Shown: positions 17,589-26,118, counted from the stretch's first letter. The stretch: DNA of 64,000 bases from Proteus vulgaris (GCF_016239305.1 NZ_JAEHOQ010000013.1:1-64000), one strand, 5' to 3'. A program made the numbers and translations. Notes: generated by a model not told the origin, from the sequence alone.

Positions 17589-17951
17589 TTATTTTTTTTG
17601 CTCTTCTAATGCAGCGATCATTTGAATTTTACAAGCGGCAACAATTTGAGTTAGACCTTCTTGGAATTCTGCTCGAGAACCAATTTCAGATTTTGCGTCA
17701 CGTAAAGAGTTAACAACTTCGATAGTGCCTTCAGTAAATTGTGCTTCAGTTGCTTCTAATTTTGCAAAATCGAATTTCTTTGCATTTAAAGAGGCTACTG
17801 CATCTTTGGCAATTTTTTCTGCTGGCTCTTTTGTATCATAAGCTTTAATAGAGATATCTTTAAAAGCATCGCAGTAATCATCAGCCATTTTTGTTGGGTT
17901 AGCAAAAGCAACCGCGGGCAATAATAGCAGAGATAAGAGAAGTGGTTTCAT
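17589..17951 (-). CDS. Small periplasmic protein of unknown function
   Basis: A 120-residue protein with a clear Sec signal peptide, MKPLLLSLLLLPAVAFA, cleaved near AFA-N. The mature part is mostly charged helical sequence with two Cys (27 and 107) that could form a disulfide. The open frame extends upstream to 18104, but the start at 17951 is chosen because GAGG lies 6 nt before it and the signal peptide then sits at the N terminus. I do not recognise a family. It stands alone between the palindromic repeats and a long AT-rich gap. Confidence 0.75.
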   Translation of the reverse strand: MKPLLLSLLLLPAVAFANPTKMADDYCDAFKDISIKAYDTKEPAEKIAKDAVASLNAKKFDFAKLEATEAQFTEGTIEVVNSLRDAKSEIGSRAEFQEGLTQIVAACKIQMIAALEEQKK

Positions 17952-18678
17952 TTTAGCCTCATGTTTATTTTTTGGTACGTACTCATTGAGTGTAACATAT
18001 AAACGGGGATGGTGATAAATCAGAATAAGAGTAAAAATATAAAATGTTAATTTTTTTAATCCGATTGAATCTAATTTCATAGCTATAATTGTGTTTAATG
18101 ACAATAAGCTAGCTTTTTATTTTTAATAAAAATTTATAATCAATAATAAATAAAACAACATAATTGTAATAATATTAGGATTTATCTTTATTTACATTTT
18201 ATGATATTGATTTTTATTTACGTTAATAATAAAAAATAGAGAATTAAATATAAAAATAAGGATAAAATAATAATAGTTTAACACTAAGATAAACTTAATT
18301 TACTGTATTCTATAGGTTGATTTATAACCATCACACTATGATGTAAGGATTTTTCTTATTTTTTAATTCAAATAACATTAAAAACACTTAACAAAAAGAG
18401 TTTGTTATTCACATTGTTAGCTAAAAATAACGAATAAAAAAATAATTATCATTTATAAAATATGAAAAATTTTTTACTGGGAGAATTAAGAGTGGGGGAA
18501 TGAAAGAGAAAAAAATCCCCTCTATAAAGGTAGAGGGGTAGCTAAATGAATAAAGAATGGTTTATTTCGAAGTTGAGTATATAGGAATTTAAAACTAATT
18601 TTTGTTTATTTGTGCAGCACAAAAAGTTCAGAAAATAGAATAAAAATATGTACCAGTACTCAACCCAAAGTAAATCAA
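17952..18678. other. Long AT-rich intergenic region
   Basis: About 730 bp with very high A+T content. The stretch from roughly 18105 to 18480 contains no plausible open frame or ribosome binding site and shows only AT-rich simple sequence. A terminator for the minus-strand gene at 18679 is at 18517-18538. The remainder probably includes the promoter of the periplasmic protein gene. I see nothing else I can support. Confidence 0.5.
18517..18538 (-). terminator. Terminator downstream of the YecF-like gene
   Basis: Stem CCCCTCTA (18517-18524) with TAGAGGGG (18531-18538), loop 6 nt. On the minus strand it is followed by ATTTTTTT, a canonical rho-independent terminator about 140 nt after the stop of the gene at 18679-18900. 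Confidence 0.85.
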
Positions 18679-18900
18679 TTATTGGCGATAAACAGTTTTA
18701 ATTTGGCTAATAGTATTACGGAATGTTTCTGCTTGTTTTTCGTCATCAACTTCTGCAATCGCGCGTTCAATATTTAAAATAATACGACCTGCATCAGCCT
18801 GGCCTAATGCCTTTAACATATAAGTGACAAGCGTTTTTAAACAAGCCACTTCTTCTGCCAATGTTTCAACATCTGCTTGTGTTTTAAATTTTTCGTTCAT
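18679..18900 (-). CDS. yecF: DUF2594-family protein, YecF-like
   Basis: A 73-residue cytoplasmic protein matching E. coli YecF (74 residues) as I remember it. Shared stretches include LAEEVACLKTLVTYMLKALGQADAGR and the C-terminal QIKTVYRQ (QIKQAYRQ in E. coli). It is predicted all helical, with acidic and basic faces. No function is established for the family. AAGGAAG lies just before the ATG. It is a single gene with its own terminator at 18517-18538. Confidence 0.85.
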   Translation of the reverse strand: MNEKFKTQADVETLAEEVACLKTLVTYMLKALGQADAGRIILNIERAIAEVDDEKQAETFRNTISQIKTVYRQ

Positions 18901-19163
18901 TATCTACTTCCTTTGTGTTTAATTGGCCAATAATATCAAATTAGGCCGATAGAATAGCAAAGTCTTGATGAGGGATGAATAGTGTAGCCTCAAGCATTCT
19001 ATAAGATTGAGGCCGTTAGAGCGACAATTAGTCAAAATAATACGCTCTCACATTTACTTACCAAAATCGCGCTATACTTTGAATATCAGACGTGAACAAG
19101 AGATTGTATATCTATTGTGATTAATAATAAGAAAAAATGCAGGAAATGGTGAAAGGGCATAAG

Positions 19164-20048
19164 ATGAAAAAAGAGCAATTATTATATGCAATAACACATT
19201 ACCCGGCACTTTATCAGCGTAAAACAGGAAATACACATAAAGGTACGTTTGGGACAATTGGTATTATTGGTAGCGCTGAAGGAATGAGTGGTGCCATCGT
19301 ATTGGCTGGTAAAAGTGCATTAAAAGCGGGCTGTGGAAAAGTTTTTCTTGGTTTTGCACAATCACAACTTCCTCTTCCTTTTATTGATAGTGCACCAGAA
19401 CTCATGCTAAAAACGGCGTCTGAGTTAGTGGATAGGCAAGATATTTCCGCTTGGGCGATTGGTTGTGGATTAGGATCATCAGCAAATTCTGAAAATATTT
19501 TATTAAATGTATTAGCACAACGAGATGAAAACTTGCCTTATGTTTTTGATGCAGACGCGCTAGTGCTGATGGCAAAATTTAAATCACAAATCTCACTTAA
19601 TCAACATTGTGTATTAACGCCACACCCCAAAGAAGCTGCTATTTTACTTAATTGCACATTGAGTGATATTCAAAATAACCGAGAACAAGCCGCCAAAGAA
19701 ATGGCAAAACTTTATCACTGTTGGGCAATAATTAAAGGGCAAAATACAGTTATTACTTCTCCTACAGGTGAGATAATAATTAATAAAACAGGTAACAGTG
19801 GATTATCAACAGCAGGAAGTGGAGATGTATTAACTGGTATCATGGGAAGTTTTTTAGCACAAGGAATGGTAATGTCTGATGCCGTTAAAAGCGCGGTTTG
19901 GATACATGGTATTGCTGCTGATATTTTAGTTAAAAAGGGTATTGGGCCAATAGGATTAACAGCTTCAGAATTGATAGATACTGTCCGGGATGTTCGTAAT
20001 CAAATATGGGCGCTAATACAACAACATAATGCCGATTATTTTGAGTAA
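19164..20048 (+). CDS. nnrD: ADP-dependent NAD(P)HX dehydratase (stand-alone YjeF C-domain type)
   Basis: A 294-residue protein of the ribokinase-like fold that repairs hydrated NADH and NADPH using ADP. Motifs include HKGTFGTIGIIGSAEGMSGA near the N terminus, FDADALVLM, LTPHPKEAA and GNSGLSTAGSGDVLTGIMGSFLAQG, the last carrying the catalytic Asp. It contains only the dehydratase domain; E. coli Nnr also has an N-terminal epimerase, which must be encoded elsewhere here if present. The start at 19164 (MKKEQLLYA) is preferred to 19137 because AGGG lies 6 nt upstream. It is a single gene. Confidence 0.9.
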   Translation: MKKEQLLYAITHYPALYQRKTGNTHKGTFGTIGIIGSAEGMSGAIVLAGKSALKAGCGKVFLGFAQSQLPLPFIDSAPELMLKTASELVDRQDISAWAIGCGLGSSANSENILLNVLAQRDENLPYVFDADALVLMAKFKSQISLNQHCVLTPHPKEAAILLNCTLSDIQNNREQAAKEMAKLYHCWAIIKGQNTVITSPTGEIIINKTGNSGLSTAGSGDVLTGIMGSFLAQGMVMSDAVKSAVWIHGIAADILVKKGIGPIGLTASELIDTVRDVRNQIWALIQQHNADYFE

Positions 20049-20190
20049 GATCTTTCGTTTTTTCGTATAACGTATTAATAATTAAAGTAGGTTTATATTA
20101 AGATTAGATTGTTTTTAGTTAATTCACTCACAGTAATCTTTGGGTTATTGCGGTAGGATTAAGGCAAATGGAGCGTTGAGAGGAGTTATT

Positions 20191-20619
20191 ATGTATAAAA
20201 CGATTTTAGTACCTATTGATATTGTAGAAGAAGAGTTAACCAGTAAAGCAGTACGACATGCTGTGTATTTAGCAAAAGAAACGGGAGCTAACTTACATTT
20301 AATTCATGTTCTTCCTATCTCTTCGGCAATCATTAATGCTTATTCACTGGGTTATCCAGAGATTAAAGATAAAGCGACAGTGAAAGCAGAAAATGATATG
20401 CAAATGTTGGTAGATTCGGTGGATTTACCTGCTGAAAAGGTCGCTTATACGGTTACTTTTGGCTCGCCTCGTGATGAGATTTTAGTTACAGCAAAAGACA
20501 TTCAAGCTGACTTAATTGTTATTGGCTCACGTAGACCTAATATTAGCACTCATTTATTAGGCTCAACTGCAGCGGGCGTAGTTCGTTACGCGGAAATTTC
20601 AGTGCTAGTTGTTCGTTAA
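20191..20619 (+). CDS. Universal stress protein, UspF-like
   Basis: A 142-residue single-domain Usp. It starts MYKTILVPIDIVEEELTSKAVRHA and ends DLIVIGSRRPNISTHLLGSTAAGVVRYAEISVLVVR, a pattern very like E. coli UspF ([31 protein letters not shown] region), which binds ATP. The start at 20191 follows GAGAGGAGTTATT; an upstream in-frame start at 20140 would add an unrelated extension. A second UspF-like gene lies at 21135, with a small membrane protein between them. Confidence 0.92.
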   Translation: MYKTILVPIDIVEEELTSKAVRHAVYLAKETGANLHLIHVLPISSAIINAYSLGYPEIKDKATVKAENDMQMLVDSVDLPAEKVAYTVTFGSPRDEILVTAKDIQADLIVIGSRRPNISTHLLGSTAAGVVRYAEISVLVVR

Positions 20620-20630
20620 TATATTCTTTA

Positions 20631-20659
20631 ATATGCTATGAGTATTCCTCGTAGCATAT
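20631..20659 (+). terminator. Hairpin after the first usp gene
   Basis: Stem ATATGCTATGAG (20631-20642) with CTCGTAGCATAT (20648-20659), one wobble pair, 5-nt loop, followed by TTTTTATTTTTG. The position suggests that the membrane protein gene at 20731 has its own promoter or receives only readthrough. Confidence 0.8.
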
Positions 20660-20730
20660 TTTTATTTTTGCGTAGTTTATCTTATTTATTTAATAAGCCA
20701 TTGAGCAAACACTCTATAGAGTGAATAAGA

Positions 20731-21069
20731 ATGGAAAAATTTACCCAAGAACTTTTAAGGCTCGATCATTTTATTCTACGCATCTTACGCTATTATGTAA
20801 TAGGCTCTATTTTCTTTTTTTTAGGGTTATTACCCGGCGTATTAGGATTCTATTTAATTGAAGGGCATAGCTTTATGGAGTCCTCATTAAATGCAATTTC
20901 TATGTTGAGTGGACAACCTGTAGAGCCTGCACCTGCAACCCCAACAGGGCGCTTTTTTATTGCAATTTATGGTTTGTTTCTTCAGTGTGTTTTTATTTTA
21001 TCAATTGGGTTGGTTGTCACGCCATTTATTCATCGACAATTGCATAAATGGCATCTTGAGGAAGATTAA
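20731..21069 (+). CDS. Two-TM channel-like membrane protein between usp genes
   Basis: A 112-residue protein with two membrane helices (about residues 22-42 and 75-100). The connecting loop resembles the pore region of two-TM K+ channels: a short amphipathic segment SSLNAISML, then SGQPVEPAPATPTGRFFIAIYGLF, where the PxTxxGR spacing matches the sequence after the filter in KcsA-like channels. The TVGYG selectivity filter itself is absent (SGQP instead), so it is at most a degenerate channel. Basic residues follow the second helix (HRQLHKWHLEED), placing that end in the cytoplasm. It sits between two Usp genes. The channel link is inferred from layout. Confidence 0.65.
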   Translation: MEKFTQELLRLDHFILRILRYYVIGSIFFFLGLLPGVLGFYLIEGHSFMESSLNAISMLSGQPVEPAPATPTGRFFIAIYGLFLQCVFILSIGLVVTPFIHRQLHKWHLEED

Positions 21070-21134
21070 ATAAGCAAGCTGTGGGTTTAACGCTACAATA
21101 AAAACAGACAGTAATCTGATAATGAGGAGTTGCT

Positions 21135-21572
21135 ATGTACAAAACAATTCTAGTACCTGTTGATATTTCAGAAGATGAGTTAACGACAAAAGCCTTACAA
21201 CATGCTGTTTATATTGCCAAACTAGAAGGTGCAAAACTGCATCTTTTCCATGCTATTCCAGATATTTCACGTTTTTCTATTAGCTATAGCTATCATTATG
21301 ACATGTTAAGTTCTTTTGCCAACAAAGCACTTGAGCGTGTACAAGAACAACTGCAAGAATTAGCTAATAGTATCGATTTGCCTAATGAAAGAGTTGAGTA
21401 TTCAGCCGTATTTGGCTCTGCGAGAGATAAAGTTTTAGAGCTAGCTGAAAAAATTAATGCTGATTTGATTGTGATTGGTTCACGTCGTCCGAGTATTTCA
21501 ACACATTTATTAGGTTCAAATGCGTCAGGTATCGTTGCTTACGCTAAGCAATCTGTTTTAGTTGTCCGCTAA
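21135..21572 (+). CDS. Universal stress protein, UspF-like (second copy)
   Basis: A 145-residue Usp-domain protein closely related to the one at 20191: MYKTILVPVDISEDELTTKALQHAVYIAK at the start and NADLIVIGSRRPSISTHLLGSNASGIVAYAKQSVLVVR at the end. AATGAGGAG lies upstream of the ATG. The two copies probably arose by duplication around, or with, the two-TM protein gene between them. Usp proteins of this class bind ATP and are induced under growth arrest and stress. Confidence 0.92.
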   Translation: MYKTILVPVDISEDELTTKALQHAVYIAKLEGAKLHLFHAIPDISRFSISYSYHYDMLSSFANKALERVQEQLQELANSIDLPNERVEYSAVFGSARDKVLELAEKINADLIVIGSRRPSISTHLLGSNASGIVAYAKQSVLVVR

Positions 21573-21597
21573 AATTTCTCATAAAAGTAAAAAGAGT

Positions 21598-21630
21598 AAA
21601 AGCTCCTAAATTATTTATTTAGGGGCTTTT
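21598..21630 (+). terminator. Terminator after the second usp gene
   Basis: Stem AAAAGCTCCTAAAT (21598-21611) with ATTTAGGGGCTTTT (21617-21630), one wobble, 5-nt loop, running into TTACTTT. It closes the usp-channel-usp cluster. Confidence 0.88.
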
Positions 21631-21820
21631 TTACTTTAGTTTATAAAAAATTATTTATCATTTTGGATATACATTTTCACTTCAATACTAGATAAAAAAT
21701 ATAGATAGGGCGCAATTGTTTATTAATGCGGTTTTTATGCAAACATAAGGAACTTCATTGATTGAGAATGATAGGCATTCTAAAGTAGAGTCTGTTATTT
21801 TTTAATGAGAGATGAGTATT

Positions 21821-22234
21821 ATGTTGAATAACCAAAATTTTGTTGTCATGGATGTTGAACAATTTCCTGTTGTTACCATGAAAATATTTCCAGAAACTTT
21901 GGAAGATGCCAACAATTGGACAGCTGAAATGGATGTAGTACTAAACGAAAAGAAAAAATTTGTTTTGATTTATCCGTCCATTAATAAAAAAGAGAAAGAG
22001 CATCAAAAAGAAGATATGGAAGGAATGAAAGCAGTAAGGCGTTGGCTAAAAGAGGGTAAGGTACTTCTTAGTGAATATTGTGCAGGTATGATAATGACAG
22101 CTGATCCACAAAAAAATGATAAAGCGCAACTGGTGCAATTTTCTTCTGTTATTTCAGCCGTTTATGGTGTTCCTGTATTTGTTGCAGAAACGTTGAATGA
22201 GTCGTATGTTAAAGCTAACGAGTTAGTTGCGTAA
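21821..22234 (+). CDS. Conserved-looking cytoplasmic protein of unknown function
   Basis: A 137-residue soluble protein I do not recognise. It has alternating strands and helices: NFVVMDVEQFPVVTMKIFPET, then FVLIYPS, a Lys/Glu-rich linker KKEKEHQKED, the helix GMKAVRRWLKEGKVLLSEYCAGMIMTAD, and FVAETLNESYVKANELV. The overall pattern, with a VLIYPS-like strand and a following charged helix, is loosely reminiscent of STAS/SpoIIAA-like folds, but this is weak. The start at 21821 is preferred to 21812 because GAGAG is then 9 nt upstream. It is a single gene with a terminator at 22270-22292. Confidence 0.7.
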   Translation: MLNNQNFVVMDVEQFPVVTMKIFPETLEDANNWTAEMDVVLNEKKKFVLIYPSINKKEKEHQKEDMEGMKAVRRWLKEGKVLLSEYCAGMIMTADPQKNDKAQLVQFSSVISAVYGVPVFVAETLNESYVKANELVA

Positions 22235-22269
22235 TTAAACTTCATTATAAAATAATGAAAAGCTATTTG

Positions 22270-22292
22270 AGGTGCCAGTGATTTTGGCACCT
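22270..22292 (+). terminator. Hairpin terminator
   Basis: Stem AGGTGCCA (22270-22277) with TGGCACCT (22285-22292), 7-nt loop, followed by TTATTATTTTAT. It ends the gene at 21821-22234. Confidence 0.85.
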
Positions 22293-22304
22293 TTATTATT
22301 TTAT

Positions 22305-22426
22305 ATACTCGTATACTTCAAATTACAGCGTTATAGACGGCGTCTATTAGCGCAAGTTATATACCACTGCTCGTATCCTAAAAGCGCTACTTATTGGCTA
22401 GCTATACCTAGAATGATTTAGAGTAC
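22305..22426. repeat. Diverged copy of the palindromic intergenic repeat
   Basis: About 122 bp beginning ATACTCGTATACTTCAAATTACAGCG and ending CTAGCTATACCTAGAATGATTTAGAGTAC. The ends and length match the repeats at 17099-17456, but the middle is strongly diverged (GACGGCGTCTATTAGCGC). It lies in the gap before yjjP; the remaining 190 bp of that gap show nothing further. Confidence 0.75.
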
Positions 22427-22618
22427 ATATTATTTACTGGTTTTTTTAAAGAAGAAATCTATGAATAAGTGAGTGAGTAAATAAAGATTGATCTACCTAC
22501 TGCCTTAAATATTTTATTTGTTCATAATAGTATGAAAAGATAATAGAGCGAAAAACGAGCTATGCTGATAAACTTTATATTAGCAATGGCTCGTTTTGGA
22601 TTAAAACTAAGGCATAGT

Positions 22619-23422
22619 ATGGATAATGAGATAATGGCGGACTGTACTGCCATTTCACAAGATAAACAGCGTGAAATTACCAAGTTATGTATTCAAACTG
22701 CGTTATTGTTATTGCAACATGGCGCAGAAAGTATGCTGGTTGAACAGCTTTCAACCCGTCTAGGCTTAGCTTTAGGTGTACATCAAGTCGAAAGTGCAAT
22801 TTCCGCTAATGCAGTTGTATTAACGACAATAGTCAATGGACATTGCCAAACATCAACACGAAAGATAGTCGATCGTGGCATTAATATGCATGTTGTGACA
22901 GAAGTTCAGCATATTGTTATTTTGGTTGAACATCATCTTGCAGATATTCATGAAGCAAGAAAACGCTTTGAACATATAAAACCATTACGTTATCCACGTT
23001 GGGCGATTATATTTATGGTTGCCTTATCTTGTGGCTGTTTCTCTAAATTAAATGGTGGTAATTGGGATGGTTTTTTAGTTTCGGCTATTGGTGGCGGTCT
23101 TGGTATGTTTGTGCGCCAAGTATTAACGCATCGTCAAATGAATCCATTAATTAATTTCTGTATAACCGCTTTTGTTGCCACATCTGTTTCAGGTTTATTA
23201 TTAAAACTTTCTTACTTTCAAACAACTGCAACTATTTCAATGGCCGCTAGTGTTTTATTACTGGTTCCTGGATTTCCTTTAATTAATGCTGTTGCTGATA
23301 TGTTTAAAGGTCATGTCAATACGGGCTTAGCGCGTTGGGCAATGGCAACAATGTTAACATTGGCAACCTGCTTAGGGGTTATTTTAGCCATGGCAGTATG
23401 GGAGTTAAGAGATTGGGCATAA
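22619..23422 (+). CDS. yjjP: YjjP, ThrE-family exporter subunit
   Basis: A 267-residue protein with an N-terminal soluble part and about five C-terminal membrane helices (DUF1212/ThrE N-type). Conserved stretches are [26 protein letters not shown] and [29 protein letters not shown]. coli YjjP and YjjB together act as a succinate exporter, as reported for that species. The start at 22619 ([12 protein letters not shown]) is preferred over 22562 because AAGG lies 6 nt before it. It overlaps yjjB by 25 bp, so the two are translated together. Confidence 0.9.
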   Translation: MDNEIMADCTAISQDKQREITKLCIQTALLLLQHGAESMLVEQLSTRLGLALGVHQVESAISANAVVLTTIVNGHCQTSTRKIVDRGINMHVVTEVQHIVILVEHHLADIHEARKRFEHIKPLRYPRWAIIFMVALSCGCFSKLNGGNWDGFLVSAIGGGLGMFVRQVLTHRQMNPLINFCITAFVATSVSGLLLKLSYFQTTATISMAASVLLLVPGFPLINAVADMFKGHVNTGLARWAMATMLTLATCLGVILAMAVWELRDWA

Positions 23423-23886
23423 TAACGATTATTCTTAGCCTTATTGAAGACATGATTTTAGCTGCCATTCCTGCGGTGGGCTTTGCAATGGTATTCAATG
23501 TACCTTTACGTGCTTTAAAATATTGTGCGTTATTAGGGGCAATAGGACATGGCTCACGTACTGTACTGATTATGAGTGGAATGAATATTGAATGGGCGAG
23601 TTTTTGTGCTGCTATTTTAGTCGGTTGTATTGGCATTCAATGGTCACGCTGGTGGCTTGCTCATCCTAAAGTCTTTACTGTCGCAGCTGTTATTCCAATG
23701 TTCCCCGGAATTAATGCCTATATTGCGATGATCTCTGTAGTGAAATTAACACAAATCGGTTATAGCGAGGAGATTTTTGAAGCTTTAGTTACTAATTTCC
23801 TTAAAGCTTCATTTATTGTCGGAGCGCTCTCTATTGGGCTATCCTTGCCGGGATTATGGTTATATCGCAAGCGTCCGAGTGTATAA
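23398..23886 (+). CDS. yjjB: YjjB, ThrE-family exporter subunit
   Basis: A 162-residue integral membrane protein matching E. coli YjjB (157). Near-identical stretches include [79 protein letters not shown] and the ending [17 protein letters not shown]. An upstream in-frame ATG exists at 23335, but 23398 (MGVKRLG) fits the family. It overlaps yjjP by 25 bp in a different frame. With YjjP it forms a split ThrE-type exporter, probably for succinate or related dicarboxylates. Confidence 0.92.
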   Translation: MGVKRLGIITIILSLIEDMILAAIPAVGFAMVFNVPLRALKYCALLGAIGHGSRTVLIMSGMNIEWASFCAAILVGCIGIQWSRWWLAHPKVFTVAAVIPMFPGINAYIAMISVVKLTQIGYSEEIFEALVTNFLKASFIVGALSIGLSLPGLWLYRKRPSV

Positions 23887-23890
23887 TTTC

Positions 23891-24073
23891 TTACATCGCG
23901 TGTTGTAGTGAATTTAACGTAATATCCAGTTCATTTTTGTCAGAAATAATAATTTGAATTCGTAATTTATTTTCAGACTCCAAACTTGCATGCGCTTTAA
24001 CATCTTCGTTATTCGCATGCTTTTTTGTGATCTCTACTAATTCATCCATCAAATTCAGCATATTCTCATTCAT
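23891..24073 (-). CDS. Small acidic cytoplasmic protein, hypothetical
   Basis: A 60-residue protein, MNENMLNLMDELVEITKKHANNEDVKAHASLESENKLRIQIIISDKNELDITLNSLQHAM. It has no signal or membrane segment; a helical first half is followed by a strand pair. The start at 24073 is preferred over 24115, with GGGA about 8 nt upstream. It is convergent with yjjB, ending 5 bp from that stop. I do not recognise a family, but regular codon use and a plausible fold favour a real gene. Confidence 0.55.
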   Translation of the reverse strand: MNENMLNLMDELVEITKKHANNEDVKAHASLESENKLRIQIIISDKNELDITLNSLQHAM

Positions 24074-24326
24074 TTTTAAATTTCCCAAAATTGTTGATGG
24101 ACTAAACCATAGCAAATCCCTTTTGCGTTAATGTCGAGAATAACGGCTTTTTCTATTACCATTCGCGCTTATTGTTTTATTTTTCACATAAAAAATAGTA
24201 AGAAAGATTGCCCAAAATAAATTTAAAAAAGGTAATATAAAGAAAAATAAAAATAAGTTTATCAGTTGGTTATTAAAGATAATTCTTATTGGGTTTAATA
24301 AAATAAAGCGTAAGGCAGATACCACT

Positions 24327-25310
24327 TTGAGAAAAATATTACACTATACCGCGGTTGTGTTGGGTTTATTTATTTTTACATTAAATGTTCAAGCACAAGC
24401 CCCAGAAAATTTTACAAAAGCAAAAGAGATAGCAAAAGAACGTATTTATTATGATCAAAATCAAAAATCACAAGGAACGATTTATTGTGGCTGTGATTGG
24501 GAATGGGTAGGGAAATCGGGTGGTCGTGTCGATTTAGCCAGTTGTGGCTATCAAGTAAGGACACAACAAACAAGAGCTGCACGTATTGAGTGGGAACATA
24601 TTGTTCCTGCATGGGTGTTTGGGCATCAGCGTCAATGTTGGCAAAATGGAGGAAGAGCTAATTGTGTGAAAAACGATCCTGTATTTGGCAAGATCGAAGC
24701 CGATTTACATAATTTAGCACCTTCTATTGGTGAAGTTAATGGCGATCGCAGTAACTTCAGTTTTGGACAACTACCCGCACAAGCGCCTTACCAATATGGT
24801 CAATGCCGTAGCCGTGTTGATTTTGCTTCACGCACCTTTGAGCCTCGTAATGAAGTAAAAGGCCAGGTAGCAAGAGTCTATTTCTATTTACATGATCGCT
24901 ATAACCTCTCAATGTCACGTCAGCAACAACAATTATTAATGGCATGGGATAAGGCCTATCCACCTACAGTATGGGAAAAAGAGCGTGATAATCGCATTGC
25001 TCATATTGTTGGATATCATAATCCTTTTGTGACTGGTGAAGTGAAATGGCAATTAGGGCATAAAAATAGTGGTGCCGGATTATCTGCAACAAATAATGTA
25101 CCTGTCACTAAAGCCAAAACTGAAACACCTAAACAAGTAAATGCATCACAATCTGAAAGTATTAAGGGTAATATAAATAGCAAGATTTATCATTTTGCCC
25201 ATTGCTCTGGTTATAAAACCATGTCAGATAAAAATGCTGTTTTCTTTAAAACTGAAAGTGAAGCGATTAAGGCAGGTTACCGTTTAGCGAATAATTGCAA
25301 ACAGCCTTAA
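24327..25310 (+). CDS. endA: Endonuclease I (EndA/Dns) with extra C-terminal domain
   Basis: A 327-residue exported DNase. The signal peptide RKILHYTAVVLGLFIFTLNVQA begins at a TTG start, and no ATG is available before it. Residues about 25-242 match EndA, including catalytic EWEHIVPAWVFGH (His91), GDRSNFSFGQLP and GYHNPFVTGEVKWQL, with paired cysteines. E. coli EndA has only 235 residues; here a linker (about 245-284) leads to a C-terminal module, KIYHFAHCSGYKTMSDKNAVFFKTESEAIKAGYRLANNC, whose C293 and C324 resemble the Ada-like metal-binding domain found on some secreted nucleases. It degrades double-stranded DNA in the periplasm or outside the cell. Confidence 0.93.
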   Translation: MRKILHYTAVVLGLFIFTLNVQAQAPENFTKAKEIAKERIYYDQNQKSQGTIYCGCDWEWVGKSGGRVDLASCGYQVRTQQTRAARIEWEHIVPAWVFGHQRQCWQNGGRANCVKNDPVFGKIEADLHNLAPSIGEVNGDRSNFSFGQLPAQAPYQYGQCRSRVDFASRTFEPRNEVKGQVARVYFYLHDRYNLSMSRQQQQLLMAWDKAYPPTVWEKERDNRIAHIVGYHNPFVTGEVKWQLGHKNSGAGLSATNNVPVTKAKTETPKQVNASQSESIKGNINSKIYHFAHCSGYKTMSDKNAVFFKTESEAIKAGYRLANNCKQP

Positions 25311-25325
25311 GGGTAATTATTTAGA

Positions 25326-25769
25326 TTACATCCAACGACGAACGTGGCGACAATATTGTTGCCACGCTTCTGGAAATAATTCACTTAAGATCTTCTCTTC
25401 ACGTACTATCGTATAGCGATCAGTAATAAAGAAAAATGCAATCGTAGCACCTAAAAATCCCCAATTACCAAAAATAAAAAACAGCCCAATACTGATATCT
25501 AAAAAACCGAGATACATAGGATTACGGCTAATTTTATAAGGGCCCGTTGTCACTAATTGTCGAGGTGTGTGATTGGGATTAGGAGATGTTTTTTGTTTAA
25601 TAAAAAATGAGAGGCAATAAAAAAGCCAGATCCCAGACGTTGTAATAGTGAGTAAGCCTAAATAAAAAAAGAAGCCCATTTTTAGAGAGCCAGAGTGAAG
25701 TTCAAAACCAATAAATGGAATTAGGTTGAGTAGTAACCAATAAACAAAAGGTAATCGAAAGAAATTCAT
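25326..25769 (-). CDS. Isoprenylcysteine carboxyl methyltransferase-family membrane protein
   Basis: A 147-residue membrane protein with about four helices and the ICMT/PEMT-type SAM-binding motif, TTGPYKISRNPMYLGF, followed by REEKILSELFPEAWQQYCRHVRRWM, where the EE and final aromatic/basic residues are typical. Bacterial members are thought to methylate lipids or other small substrates; the actual target is unknown. It is a single gene, convergent with endA (15 bp between stops). Confidence 0.85.
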   Translation of the reverse strand: MNFFRLPFVYWLLLNLIPFIGFELHSGSLKMGFFFYLGLLTITTSGIWLFYCLSFFIKQKTSPNPNHTPRQLVTTGPYKISRNPMYLGFLDISIGLFFIFGNWGFLGATIAFFFITDRYTIVREEKILSELFPEAWQQYCRHVRRWM

Positions 25770-25838
25770 TTATTCCCCCTAAATAACACTTATTGTTATT
25801 TTTATGTTAAGTCCATCTCGTTATAGATCATCTCAGTA

Positions 25839-25868
25839 TTGAAAATATTTTTCTTTTGTCATTATACT
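25839..25868 (+). promoter_or_regulatory. Likely sigma-70 promoter upstream of phoH
   Basis: TTGAAA (25839-25844) and TATACT (25863-25868) are separated by 18 bp, a good sigma-70 match. Transcription would start near 25875 and run through the candidate small RNA/leader. Confidence 0.6.
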
Positions 25869-25874
25869 GTCATA

Positions 25875-26012
25875 AAGCTTCGTTAATTTTCACTCTAACT
25901 CCATGATGGGGAATATGAATGATAGAAGCAATGAAAATATCTCGTTACTTACAGAAAACCGGCAACAACCGTTCATTGATGTTTAATGTTCAGGATTGTG
26001 ACCGGTTTTTTT
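25875..26012 (+). ncRNA. Candidate small RNA or attenuated leader of phoH
   Basis: A promoter at 25839-25868 and a terminator-like hairpin (AAAACCGG 25955-25962 with CCGGTTTT 26002-26009, then TTT) define a possible transcript of about 135 nt. It ends roughly 100 nt before phoH. Its apical part contains a secondary pairing, ACAA (25966-25969) with TTGT (25996-25999). It holds a 23-codon ORF (25915-25986) that ends inside the loop. It could be an independent small RNA or a transcription-attenuation leader of phoH. Confidence 0.45.
25915..25986 (+). CDS. Possible 23-codon leader peptide
   Basis: ATG at 25915, preceded closely by GATGGGGA, encodes MNDRSNENISLLTENRQQPF followed by IDV and TAA at 25984-25986. 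The reading frame crosses the 5' arm of the terminator hairpin and stops within its loop, so translation would disrupt that hairpin. It has no strong codon bias for one amino acid. It may be a leader peptide or merely fortuitous. Confidence 0.35.
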   Translation: MNDRSNENISLLTENRQQPFIDV

Positions 26013-26118
26013 GTTTTTTGCGATTAAATAGAGTCTAAAGGGGACTCATCGGTAAGCGAATGGAATACAAATTGAGATGTCGATGACTTTTTGAAGACTA
26101 ACAAGGGTAAATACCATT

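Noticed and set aside
24128-24325. 65-codon minus-strand frame encoding a hydrophobic peptide upstream of endA
   Set aside because: It fills the endA promoter region, has no convincing ribosome binding site and its hydrophobicity follows from AT-rich codons.
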